DNA of 43,527 bases from Lachnospiraceae bacterium (GTDB lineage Bacteria > Bacillota > Clostridia > Lachnospirales > Lachnospiraceae). Position 1 is the first letter of the stretch, and every line of letters starts with the position of its first letter. The DNA lies in the NCBI GenBank assembly GCA_022766515.1, contig JALEPA010000066.1:1-43527 (forward strand). Direction: 5' to 3'. Below, one piece after another: positions 18,017 to 25,725 of the stretch. A program made the position numbers and the translations under genes. The notes beneath the pieces are model-generated. The model was not told the origin of the DNA, made no database searches, and saw only the letters and a program-made list of their open reading frames with translations.

Positions 18017-18068
18017 CCTCTTTTCTGCACACTGTTTAGTGAATGATAACATAGATGTCGAGTGTGCA
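18017..18068 (-). promoter_or_regulatory. Leader hairpin and ribosome site before the Ig-like protein gene (copy 4 of the repeated leader element)
   Basis: Minus strand TTGCACACT arm (18068-18061) pairs with AGTGTGCA (18033-18026), 8 bp, then GAAAAGAGG (ribosome site). A TATAAT -10 at 18085-18080 would place the RNA start just before the left arm, so the hairpin would be at the 5' end of the mRNA. The matching -35 (TTGCAA) has a 19-base spacer and is weak. Confidence 0.5.
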
Positions 18069-18159
18069 AAGACACCTATATTATAGGTATAGAATATATT
18101 GTTATTGCAAAATTATTTGATGTGTATAATTGCAAGTTAACAATATCTGTAGCTGCAAT

Positions 18160-18258
18160 TTGCAATATTGTATAACTACGAAAAGACAATGCTGGTAACA
18201 GTTTGCAATATTCTATTACTGTAAATAGACAATGCTAGAGGTGATAAATTGCAATATT
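18160..18258. repeat. Degenerate direct repeats (iteron-like), period 43-46 bases
   Basis: TTGCAATATT at 18160-18169, 18203-18212 and 18249-18258, and AGACAATGCT at 18184-18193 and 18227-18236. The last copy overlaps the kinase gene stop codon. The array lies 75 to 170 bases upstream of the probable promoter of the gene starting at 18012. Confidence 0.7.
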
Positions 18259-19996
18259 ACATAATAATACAGTCTGACAGTTGCGCTTTGAGTTCCTCAA
18301 TTTGAGATTTTGTGATGTTTGTATCACTGAGCAGTAACACTTGCAATGAACATAGATCTGCTAAGGTTTCTATATGAGACAAGTCCCTGTTACCGGACAG
18401 GTCTAAATATTGAAGGGATGTCAGCTTGGAGATGGGAGTTACATCATTACATAGATTATCTGACAGCACCAAAACTTTTAGATGTTGCAGTGAGGAAAGA
18501 ACACTAAGATCACAAAGTTTGTTGTTACTCAAATACAATTCTGTAATTTGAGGATGGTTCTGTAGTGCGGATAATGATGTAAATTGGTTGTTCTCCGCAT
18601 ATAGAATGTTCCAATTGTGGGATAGATCAGAAGAATCTAGTACAGCCTCAAGTGAAGTTAATTGTTGGTTGCTGACATCAAGAAAATTCACTGAATCAGA
18701 ATGATAGAAAAAATCAGAATACTCTGAATTTTCATGTGCTTCAATCATGCTGACTTCATGTCCGTTTTTTGGTACACTAGATTGTTCTTCTGCATTTGCA
18801 GGAGCAGAAGTCCTATGGTCAGACAAATATTGCGCGGATTGCCCTGATGATACAGAAGCGGCAAAATTTTGACCGAAAAATGCCGATTGTTTGGATGATA
18901 ATTTTTTTCCGGACAAGCTAAGAAAAAGTGTTGCGCATAGCAAGATCATGCCCAAGCAGATTATCGGAAAACACCACCGATACCGTTGTAAAATAGGTAC
19001 TGACAAGTTGTTTCGTATTGGAAGTTTGCCTAATAAAAATCGAAACGGATGTAATGTAGCATATGAGAGTAACTTATTACAGGAGCTGTTGCTGACATTT
19101 GATGTTTGCAATCGCTGTGTCCGGATAGAATAAAACGGATGAGTTGCGTCGGCAATTTGCAATCGATAAGAGCAAACTTCATTTAATATCGATAACTGTG
19201 TTACCACAGTATCAGAAAATGAGAGTATGCTTTGATCATTGTCAGTATTGACAATGGAAGGTGTTAGCACATGAGCAAAACACTTTTTCAGTGCCTGAAT
19301 AGCTTGATCGTATGGCTCATCGGTACAGTAAAAACTATCATTTTCTGTAAATAACAAATCTGCAGAAAAGTTTATATATCCTCGTTTTGGTACAGTTCCA
19401 TTTTGTAATAGAGTATATAAAGTTGCAGCAAAACCGTATTGATCTGTTGATTCGTTAGGCAATTCATTGTTCCAGTTTGGTGGACAAAAAGTAGGTGGTG
19501 TCATAGCCTTTTTGGAATGAAAAAGGGTATGGATGGGGGCAGGACATGAGATAGAATTGGAGAAATCTCCAAGAACAAAGTGATCGTTAGAATCAACAAA
19601 AATATTATCTGGAGATACATCCAAATGCAAAATATGTTGACTATGCAAACTTTGTAATGCATGCGATATTTGCTTGCAGAGTTGAATAATCTGGGATAAT
19701 GTCAGTCCCTCTTTTCGGACATAGTCCTTTAGGGGTGTTAATACAGGAAAGATAATAGCAGTACCTTGTGGATAACGATGAATTTCTTCTATCGGTAAAA
19801 TATTTGGATCATGGATGCTTTTGAGTTTGGTCCATAAAGCAGCATCATAATTTCTTTTGGATAAAAGCAGAATGATCCGTGTTTCTTTTTCATAGAGTCT
19901 CTTGGCATGAAGAATAGTATGATGCTCAGAAGCTCGTATTGTTGCGATGGTACGCCAATGGTTATGCAGATATTTCTGCAGGGAAGTGTTGGACAT
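18257..19996 (-). CDS. Predicted transmembrane protein kinase with C-terminal leucine-rich repeats
   Basis: 579 residues. About 15-260 is a protein-kinase-like domain: catalytic loop HLDVSPDNIFVD (H124, D126, N131), GDFSNS where DFG is expected (D144), and TDQYGFAATLYTLL matching the helix F region. The glycine-rich loop is not recognisable and the ATP-binding Lys is uncertain (K47 in IILLLSKRN is a candidate), so activity is open. One membrane helix follows (about 342-362, CFPIICLGMILLCATLFLS), then a linker and 5 to 6 SDS22-like leucine-rich repeats (about 435-579, ITELYLSNNKLCDLSVL and LQYLDLSGNRDLSHIETL). The topology is kinase inside, LRR outside. TAAGGAGG before the ATG overlaps the stop codon of the upstream gene, so translation is likely coupled. 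Confidence 0.8.
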   Translation of the reverse strand: MSNTSLQKYLHNHWRTIATIRASEHHTILHAKRLYEKETRIILLLSKRNYDAALWTKLKSIHDPNILPIEEIHRYPQGTAIIFPVLTPLKDYVRKEGLTLSQIIQLCKQISHALQSLHSQHILHLDVSPDNIFVDSNDHFVLGDFSNSISCPAPIHTLFHSKKAMTPPTFCPPNWNNELPNESTDQYGFAATLYTLLQNGTVPKRGYINFSADLLFTENDSFYCTDEPYDQAIQALKKCFAHVLTPSIVNTDNDQSILSFSDTVVTQLSILNEVCSYRLQIADATHPFYSIRTQRLQTSNVSNSSCNKLLSYATLHPFRFLLGKLPIRNNLSVPILQRYRWCFPIICLGMILLCATLFLSLSGKKLSSKQSAFFGQNFAASVSSGQSAQYLSDHRTSAPANAEEQSSVPKNGHEVSMIEAHENSEYSDFFYHSDSVNFLDVSNQQLTSLEAVLDSSDLSHNWNILYAENNQFTSLSALQNHPQITELYLSNNKLCDLSVLSSLQHLKVLVLSDNLCNDVTPISKLTSLQYLDLSGNRDLSHIETLADLCSLQVLLLSDTNITKSQIEELKAQLSDCIIM

Positions 19997-20011
19997 AAAT
20001 GGGATACCTCC

Positions 20012-20953
20012 TTAGTATACACAAAGTGTACATGTAGTAGTAATCGTCTTGGATTGCAGTGTTAGATAGTACAGACCCGTTTTTGGGACATATAAAATAC
20101 CGTTTGTAATAGAAACATCTGGGGAAGATGCTTCTATGGAAAAGGTGGTTGTTGGTGGATTTTGGATAATTCTCTCAACAATAGCAAGAGAAGTACCTTT
20201 CTTAATCCTAACAAAGTGACTTATCACGGTAGGAGAGGCTGTTGGTAAGGTTGTCTTGTTCTGCTGTGGTGAACTTGACTTCGATGACATGGAATTTTTG
20301 GATGATCGATTGGCATGACTGGGGCTCGGAGAAGAACCAGCCCTGGAGGACTTACTTGGTCTTGCGGAAACAGAGCCAGATCTTGCAGCCTTTTTGGATT
20401 TAGTTGTAGAAGAATCTGATTTATTGGATTTCTTTGGTGCTGTGGTTCTGGATGGTGACTTTGGGGGCTGTTTTTTTGTCTTGGCAGTGGGAGATGGCGT
20501 AGTTTGCGTAGAGCCCTTATTAGAACTTGCAGAGGTTTCATGCAACGCGATAGATAAGGCAAGGTTTTTGGATGATTGATTCTGGACACATAGAAAGTAC
20601 CGTTGACCTGCATCTGTAGATTGCATACAAGTATAGTTTGTGCCGGATTTGGATAATGGCAGGCTTGTACCATGAGAATCGTATAAAGTGACACGGTATT
20701 TGCCTAAGGGAGTAATGGAAATTACCGTATTTGATACGGAGGCAGGCGAGTTGGACGCGGATGCTCCTGAAAAGTAGTAATACCGGGCATCATATGCAGG
20801 AAGAGCGCATTTTGTGTCTTGTTGATAGGACAGAGCAAGTGCATCAGAAAAACCATGATCTGCCAGGGATAGCGTTTGGGGCATGAGAAGACCAATGGAT
20901 AGACACACGAGGATGAGGATGCGTATCGTGTTTTGTACAAGAGAATGTTTCAT
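20012..20953 (-). CDS. Secreted Ser/Thr/Lys-rich protein, function unknown
   Basis: 313 residues. Signal peptide MKHSLVQNTIRILILVCLSI followed by GLLMPQTLSLA. About 30-160 is a beta-rich part (YYFSGASASNSPASVSNTVI, ITPLGKYRVTLYDSHGTSL). About 160-250 is low-complexity, rich in Ser, Thr, Lys and Pro (SPTAKTKKQPPKSPSRTTAP) and mucin-like, a possible cell-wall spacer. The last 65 residues form another beta domain (FVRIKKGTSLAIVERII, ISVTNG-like ITNGILYVPKTGLYYLTLQS). Start at 20953 is chosen for the signal peptide; the ribosome site is weak. Its TAA stop lies inside the kinase ribosome site. I infer it could be the ligand or scaffold of the kinase LRR domain. Confidence 0.7.
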   Translation of the reverse strand: MKHSLVQNTIRILILVCLSIGLLMPQTLSLADHGFSDALALSYQQDTKCALPAYDARYYYFSGASASNSPASVSNTVISITPLGKYRVTLYDSHGTSLPLSKSGTNYTCMQSTDAGQRYFLCVQNQSSKNLALSIALHETSASSNKGSTQTTPSPTAKTKKQPPKSPSRTTAPKKSNKSDSSTTKSKKAARSGSVSARPSKSSRAGSSPSPSHANRSSKNSMSSKSSSPQQNKTTLPTASPTVISHFVRIKKGTSLAIVERIIQNPPTTTFSIEASSPDVSITNGILYVPKTGLYYLTLQSKTITTTCTLCVY

Positions 20954-21285
20954 AGAAATCACCAATTCCTTTCTCAGTCTGCAAAGATTGAATGGTCTGT
21001 GGACTGTTATTGTTGCTAAACATTTTTGACGGGTTAAAAATTGTGTGATCACTATTGTAGTAAAAAGGATAGCAGATATCTATTGACATACATAACAAAA
21101 ATAGATGATTTTTTATAACATATGTTTGTTAGAAGTGACGAAAATAAACTTTTGCATAAAAAATTAAGTCATCAAAAATCGTATTTGCAATTTTTGATGA
21201 CTTAATAAAGATCCTTAAAAAATTCTATTATTGAAGTTTCCTGTTCAGAATCATCTGAAAAAAATTTCCAACCGGACCAGTTCTT
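20954..21285. other. Intergenic region with a leftward terminator
   Basis: 332 bases between two leftward genes. It holds the 17-bp hairpin at 21163-21206. The remaining part toward 20954 is AT-rich leader/promoter space of the 20953 gene, where I see no convincing -35/-10 pair. Confidence 0.5.
21158..21206 (-). terminator. Terminator of the C39-like protein gene (minus strand)
   Basis: Perfect 17-bp stem, 21163-21179 paired with 21190-21206 (core TTAAGTCATCAAAAA), 10-base loop; on the minus strand it runs into TTTTT. It lies about 80 bases past the stop codon at 21286 and separates that gene from the 20953 gene. Confidence 0.85.
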
Positions 21286-23799
21286 TTAGATATAACTAAA
21301 GAACAAGGATCCTGCATTTTTGAACATCTTTTCCGCAGTGGTTAAAGCAACGGTTCGTTTGCTATGCGTTGCCGGATCCATCCAAGTGACGGTGGATGAA
21401 GTGTATGCGGTGATCAGCACGGCGTGACTGTTATCCAGCATACCGATGACTGGTTTTTCGTTGCTTACAAAATATAATATTTGATCGACCGTACATCCTG
21501 TCAGATTGACCGGAGTATCCAAATGAGCACGAAGCATTTTCATAATGGATTTCTCTTTCAGATCAGACACGGAAGTCGTAACCTGAGCCGCTTGCAGCAA
21601 CATCTGTACACATGATTTCGTGCTTGAAATGTTGTTGGATGGATAAGAGATGCTTGACAACTCTTTGCTGATAAATTTGCCACCGCGTTCCCAAACAATA
21701 TGAGAATGGCTATCCATGACAACACCCATTTGCTCATCTGCTAACTGAATTGCTTTTGCTGGATCGGTCAAAGATGAAGTAATTCCGCCGTATGCGTAAA
21801 CATAATACTTGGTTGACTTCATCGTCTGTGACTCATCCAAATGTAAAGTCGTATCTTCCGTGATCATAACACTCAATGTTTCCTGAACTTCCGGAAGAGA
21901 ATTCATGATATATCCGGCTGGCAGTGAAATGTATTTTTCTGTCAGTGCCTTGTCTGTTACACGGGTAGAAAGGCTGACTGCTTGTGCCGCCGTATTCTTC
22001 TGATTCATAATACTGTCATCGGATGTTTTCTTCCAAGTTCCACGCGTCTTTTTCACGCGTTTCAGTCGAATAACATTACCGTCTACACCTGCGGAAGTTA
22101 CATAGGTATTTTTGTTTTGATACTCACGCAGCACATTTCCGGAACAGTCGGAAATGATCAGTTTATAGGCGGGACGCACGGTATCACCGGTGGTCGATTC
22201 ATAAATATCAGCGTTTTTGACAAAGCCGTATACCACATTGGAATCGATCGTACCAAGTGTGACCAGACTTTGATTTTTTGGAGCTTTAATCGTCAATTCC
22301 TTAGACGAATTCAGATCCAAAATAGTCAGCTTGCTTGCGTTGCCGTTTGCGGATGCATCTGACCATACAAAGCAGTGTGCCGCTTCCAACATAAGGAAAT
22401 TATCTGCTGTTGCATTTTCTGTCAAAATATCATGTCGCTTCGATGAAATATTATAAGCGTACACAATATCGTTGATCGAAAAATAAAAGATATTTTTGTT
22501 ATTTACATAGCAAAAATCACCGAAGTCTTCTTTTAACTGTTCATAAGTCGTGGTCAATGGAATGTATACACGCTCCGTGATCTGATTGCTTTCAGCCAGG
22601 TAATCGTATAACAAAATTCCAACGCGGCCTTCGTAATCACCGCAGTTCATATAGCCGTAAACAACAAAGCTGACATTGCCATCATTGTCGACATTCAAAA
22701 TACGGATGTCGTGCTGGTCAAAGTTGTCCAGAAGGCGTTTGTTGTTGTAAGGCTGGAAAGTAAATACTTCGTTGATTTTGTTGGTATTCATGTTGTACAG
22801 CCACAAAGCACCGTTGCGCACAAAAGCAACATTTTTGTTATCTTCACTTGAAGTCAGATCAAAATCCGTTTTGGAAGAAATACCTACTTTTAATTCACTT
22901 TTGTTGACGGAGATCAAAGAAGGATCAAACATCGCCTCCATTGTTCTACGGAAATACAATAGGTAAATGCGGTTGCTCGTATAACGAACACGGTAAAATT
23001 CTTTGATCTGATAAGTCTCTGTACCTGTGCCCGGATTGGCAGTCACAAAGTAAGTTTGTTGGATCGCAGCTGTTTCAACATTCAATTCCTTGATCGTTGG
23101 AACTACATCTGAAATAATCTTTGGCTTTAATTTGCCCCAAGTTACCATCTTCTGGCTTGAGTGGATGTCAACATCGGCAAAGGAATCATCTGATCCGGCA
23201 TTTGCTTCCAAATACTGACTGAGATCCAAAGATTGTCCTTTATCAAAAGTAGCATCATGAAATTTTGAGACAAATTCCAGCTTTTGTTTCAAATAAAAAT
23301 CCTGCTCGTAATATTTAATACGAGTATAAAAATGGATTTTCTTACTATAGTTGGTGATCAAGGTGATCTTCATACCATATTCCGTGCTTGTGTCCATACC
23401 CTCTTTTAGGCGGATCTTTGCTGTTTTGAGGGAACCCTCTTTGTCAAAAGCTGTAATATCTCCGGATTCGATCGACTTGCTGTTAGAAATATCACGCAGG
23501 TCGTAGGAGAGCTTCTTGATTACACAATCGTTTTCATCAATTTTGGCAATAAATGTTTTGGTCGTATCCAATGGTGTGATAGACTCACGCACATCGCTGG
23601 AACTCAGCTCACTACTGTATCCATGCAGTGTATTAACCGTATAATCCCCTAGCTGCAGGTACATGGTAGGGAAGGTGGAATCCTGGATACTGGTAGCGGT
23701 AGTCGTTGCTATCGAGATGGATGGTATCCCTTTTCCGAAGAAAAATAGGGCACCTAAAAAAATAATCAAAAGAATTACAAATTTATATAAATGTTTCAT
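21286..23799 (-). CDS. Membrane-anchored extracytoplasmic protein with C-terminal C39-like peptidase domain
   Basis: 837 residues. One N-terminal membrane segment (MKHLYKFVILLIIFLGALFF). The long middle part (about 30-690) is beta-rich and repetitive in pattern (NVAFVRNGALWLYNMNTNKI, KRLLDNFDQHDIRILNVDND), which suggests a beta-propeller, though I cannot count blades. The last 110 residues look like a C39-type papain-fold domain: Cys730 in TKSCVQMLLQAA, His792 in NSHAVLITAY and Asp808 in TWMDPATHSKR, in the right order and spacing for a catalytic triad. Possible roles are a protease or a non-catalytic binding domain. Start at 23799 has GAAATGAGG upstream. Single transcription unit, closed by its own terminator. 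Confidence 0.72.
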   Translation of the reverse strand: MKHLYKFVILLIIFLGALFFFGKGIPSISIATTTATSIQDSTFPTMYLQLGDYTVNTLHGYSSELSSSDVRESITPLDTTKTFIAKIDENDCVIKKLSYDLRDISNSKSIESGDITAFDKEGSLKTAKIRLKEGMDTSTEYGMKITLITNYSKKIHFYTRIKYYEQDFYLKQKLEFVSKFHDATFDKGQSLDLSQYLEANAGSDDSFADVDIHSSQKMVTWGKLKPKIISDVVPTIKELNVETAAIQQTYFVTANPGTGTETYQIKEFYRVRYTSNRIYLLYFRRTMEAMFDPSLISVNKSELKVGISSKTDFDLTSSEDNKNVAFVRNGALWLYNMNTNKINEVFTFQPYNNKRLLDNFDQHDIRILNVDNDGNVSFVVYGYMNCGDYEGRVGILLYDYLAESNQITERVYIPLTTTYEQLKEDFGDFCYVNNKNIFYFSINDIVYAYNISSKRHDILTENATADNFLMLEAAHCFVWSDASANGNASKLTILDLNSSKELTIKAPKNQSLVTLGTIDSNVVYGFVKNADIYESTTGDTVRPAYKLIISDCSGNVLREYQNKNTYVTSAGVDGNVIRLKRVKKTRGTWKKTSDDSIMNQKNTAAQAVSLSTRVTDKALTEKYISLPAGYIMNSLPEVQETLSVMITEDTTLHLDESQTMKSTKYYVYAYGGITSSLTDPAKAIQLADEQMGVVMDSHSHIVWERGGKFISKELSSISYPSNNISSTKSCVQMLLQAAQVTTSVSDLKEKSIMKMLRAHLDTPVNLTGCTVDQILYFVSNEKPVIGMLDNSHAVLITAYTSSTVTWMDPATHSKRTVALTTAEKMFKNAGSLFFSYI

Positions 23800-23997
23800 A
23801 TACTTCCTCATTTCCATTTGTGTGTTTCCTGTAAAGGAGCACATAGTAACGATCCAACTTCGCCATTGGATCAACAATAATGAACCCTATATAGTATAAA
23901 AGTTTTATCGCAAAAAGGCAATAAACACATTCTAAAATTTATATCATATGATAATAGTAAGTTTTGAATATCGATCAGACCATAAGGGAGGTAAATA

Positions 23998-24345
23998 ATG
24001 CAGGCAAAATATGCAAAGGGAAATAGTATGACATTTCCACTGGAATTTACAGAGGTATTATGGAAAGAACAGTTTGATGATGATCGTTATTTACTGCCAA
24101 AAGAGGCCGTTACTATGTACAAACAGGTTGCAGAAATGTGCGATCAAATGGAGTATGATGGCAGTATGATGTATGATTGCTGCCCTGATAAAATATGTGT
24201 TGAACGAATGACAGGAAAGCTTTGCGGAGAGCGTTGCGATGATCCTATGTATCGGGCGTTGATGCAGGTATTATTATGCAAGGAAATGGGATGCAGGAGG
24301 GAAAGAAGGAGAAAACACAAAGAACGTTTGCAAAAAAATTGGTAA
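23998..24345 (+). CDS. Small cysteine-rich protein, unknown
   Basis: 115 residues; I do not recognise the family. AAGGGAGG precedes the ATG closely, so it is probably translated. The sequence has no signal peptide. A cysteine cluster lies in the middle (CDQMEYDGSMMYDCCPDKIC, LCGERCDDP) with two more cysteines (LLCKEMGC) and a very basic C-terminal tail (RRERRRKHKERLQKNW). The eight or so cysteines could bind metal. It reads toward the 24367 gene, and a leftward terminator hairpin overlaps its end. Confidence 0.6.
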   Translation: MQAKYAKGNSMTFPLEFTEVLWKEQFDDDRYLLPKEAVTMYKQVAEMCDQMEYDGSMMYDCCPDKICVERMTGKLCGERCDDPMYRALMQVLLCKEMGCRRERRRKHKERLQKNW

Positions 24346-24356
24346 TAAATTACCAA
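24332..24356 (-). terminator. Short terminator of the 24367 gene (minus strand), inside the end of the 23998 gene
   Basis: TTGGTAAT / ATTACCAA stem (24339-24346, 24349-24356) with a very short loop, running on the minus strand into seven T. It overlaps the stop of the rightward gene. Confidence 0.65.
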
Positions 24357-24366
24357 GCGCATATCA

Positions 24367-24795
24367 TTAAAAATCATAATCAATTTGCGGAAATCCCATA
24401 TAAATATGTCCGGTATCTGTCACAGCAATCTGTACATTATAAGGGACATTAGAATGATCGGTGCTATGCTCCAGAGTGTGGCTATAAAAATAATAATCTT
24501 TATAGCGTTTTTCTTCGTGTTTATAGACAGTTTGCAGCTGGTCATCCTGTAGAATATCAGAGCAAAGTGATCGAATGGAAGATTTGGAATCTTGTGTAAC
24601 GATCTCATAAGTCTGGCTTGTGAGAGGCTGCATTTTATAGCTGTCTACATGATAGTGCGAGGAATATGGAGCGATGATCTGCATAGCTAATTTGCTAAGG
24701 GCAGCGAGCCAGCAAAAAGCAGCAAGTAAGACGATCAATATTCGGCAATAACTGACATGATAGTTTCGTTTACATTTAAAATAAATGGAAAACAT
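24367..24795 (-). CDS. Small single-pass membrane protein, unknown
   Basis: 142 residues from the ATG at 24795. One membrane segment near the N-terminus (about 18-40, ILIVLLAAFCWLAALSKLAM) with a basic stretch before it, then an outside domain of about 100 residues (SDILQDDQLQTVYKHEEKRY, ending GHIYMGFPQIDYDF). No family recognised. The start codon lies in the 3' arm of a 16-bp mRNA hairpin whose loop holds AAAGGAG; two in-frame ATG codons (24822 and 24831, counting the first base on the minus strand) lie upstream in and before the 5' arm, so the true start is uncertain. Confidence 0.6.
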   Translation of the reverse strand: MFSIYFKCKRNYHVSYCRILIVLLAAFCWLAALSKLAMQIIAPYSSHYHVDSYKMQPLTSQTYEIVTQDSKSSIRSLCSDILQDDQLQTVYKHEEKRYKDYYFYSHTLEHSTDHSNVPYNVQIAVTDTGHIYMGFPQIDYDF

Positions 24796-24829
24796 AATAA
24801 CAAAACTCCTTTCTGTTATCATGTTTTCC
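24787..24829 (-). promoter_or_regulatory. Translation-control hairpin over the ribosome site and start of the 24367 gene
   Basis: On the minus strand GGAAAACATGATAACA pairs with TGTTATTATGTTTTCC, a 16-bp stem with one G-U pair. The 11-base loop GAAAGGAGTTT contains the ribosome site, and the 3' arm contains the ATG. Confidence 0.65.
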
Positions 24830-24874
24830 ATTATTTTTCATTTTATACATTTTGGACTTTTGAGACCCTGATCT

Positions 24875-25711
24875 TTACAATAATGCCTGATAAATATCTC
24901 GTTTTGATACGCCTCTGTCTTTTGCTACCTGTTTCATAGCATCTTTCTTGGTCATATTTTGGGACAGGTAATGTTCCATGTGTTCTTCAATCGTAAGAGA
25001 ATCCCATGCCTGTCGTGCTTCCTGTTCCAATTCCGCAGGATCTTTTCCCTCTAAGACAAGGACAAATTCACCCTTTGGAGGATGTTCTTCAAAATAGGCG
25101 ATTGCAGACGATAAGGTCATACATTGTACCGTTTCATGGATCTTTGTTAATTCCCGACATAGCGTGATAGCGCGATCACCGACCGTATCATACAATTCCT
25201 GTAAGGTGGCACGAAGGTGATGTGGTGCTTCGTAAATGATCGTTGTGCGAGTCTCCTGTTTGAGAGCGTCTAAAATTCTACGGCGTTCTTTTTTATCCGG
25301 TGGAAGAAATGCTTCAAAGGCGAAGCGTCTGGTCGAAAGACCGGACAGTGTTAATGCCGTAACACAAGCACAGGCACCGGGGAGAGAAGTCACGGTAATC
25401 CCGGCTGCATACGCCTGTTTGACGATTTCTTCTCCGGGATCAGATATGCCCGGTGTGCCGGCATCGGTCACCAAAGCAATATTCATGCCCTCGGCTAATT
25501 TATTTACCAAATAAGCTGCCTTATCGATCTTGTTATATTCATGATAGCTTGTCATGGGAGTTTTGATCTCAAAATGATTGAGCAGTTTGATAGTATTGCG
25601 GGTATCTTCTGCTGCGATCAGATCTACTTCCTGTAAGGTTCGGAGAACGCGAAGAGTCATATCTTCCAGGTTCCCGATAGGTGTTGCACATAAATACAAA
25701 GTACCAGACAT
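24875..25711 (-). CDS. rsmI: 16S rRNA (cytidine-1402-2'-O)-methyltransferase RsmI
   Basis: 278 residues, tetrapyrrole-methylase fold. Transfers a methyl group from SAM to the 2'-O of C1402. Family marks are GTLYLCATPIGNLEDMTLRVL at the N-terminus, LIAAEDTRNTIKLLNHF, TDAGTPGISDPGEE (about 80-93) and LPGACACVTALTLSGL. The C-terminal 45 residues are a helical tail (HYLSQNMTKKDAMKQVAKD). ATG at 25711 is preceded by TAGAAATGAGG. It is last in the tmk-yaaR-holB-ricT-yabB-rsmI order, 14 bases after yabB. Confidence 0.96.
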   Translation of the reverse strand: MSGTLYLCATPIGNLEDMTLRVLRTLQEVDLIAAEDTRNTIKLLNHFEIKTPMTSYHEYNKIDKAAYLVNKLAEGMNIALVTDAGTPGISDPGEEIVKQAYAAGITVTSLPGACACVTALTLSGLSTRRFAFEAFLPPDKKERRRILDALKQETRTTIIYEAPHHLRATLQELYDTVGDRAITLCRELTKIHETVQCMTLSSAIAYFEEHPPKGEFVLVLEGKDPAELEQEARQAWDSLTIEEHMEHYLSQNMTKKDAMKQVAKDRGVSKRDIYQALL

Positions 25712-25725
25712 ATTATTCCTCATTT

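Noticed and set aside
20224-20694. 156-codon minus-strand frame
   Set aside because: Out-of-frame reading of the Ser/Thr/Lys-rich secreted protein gene.
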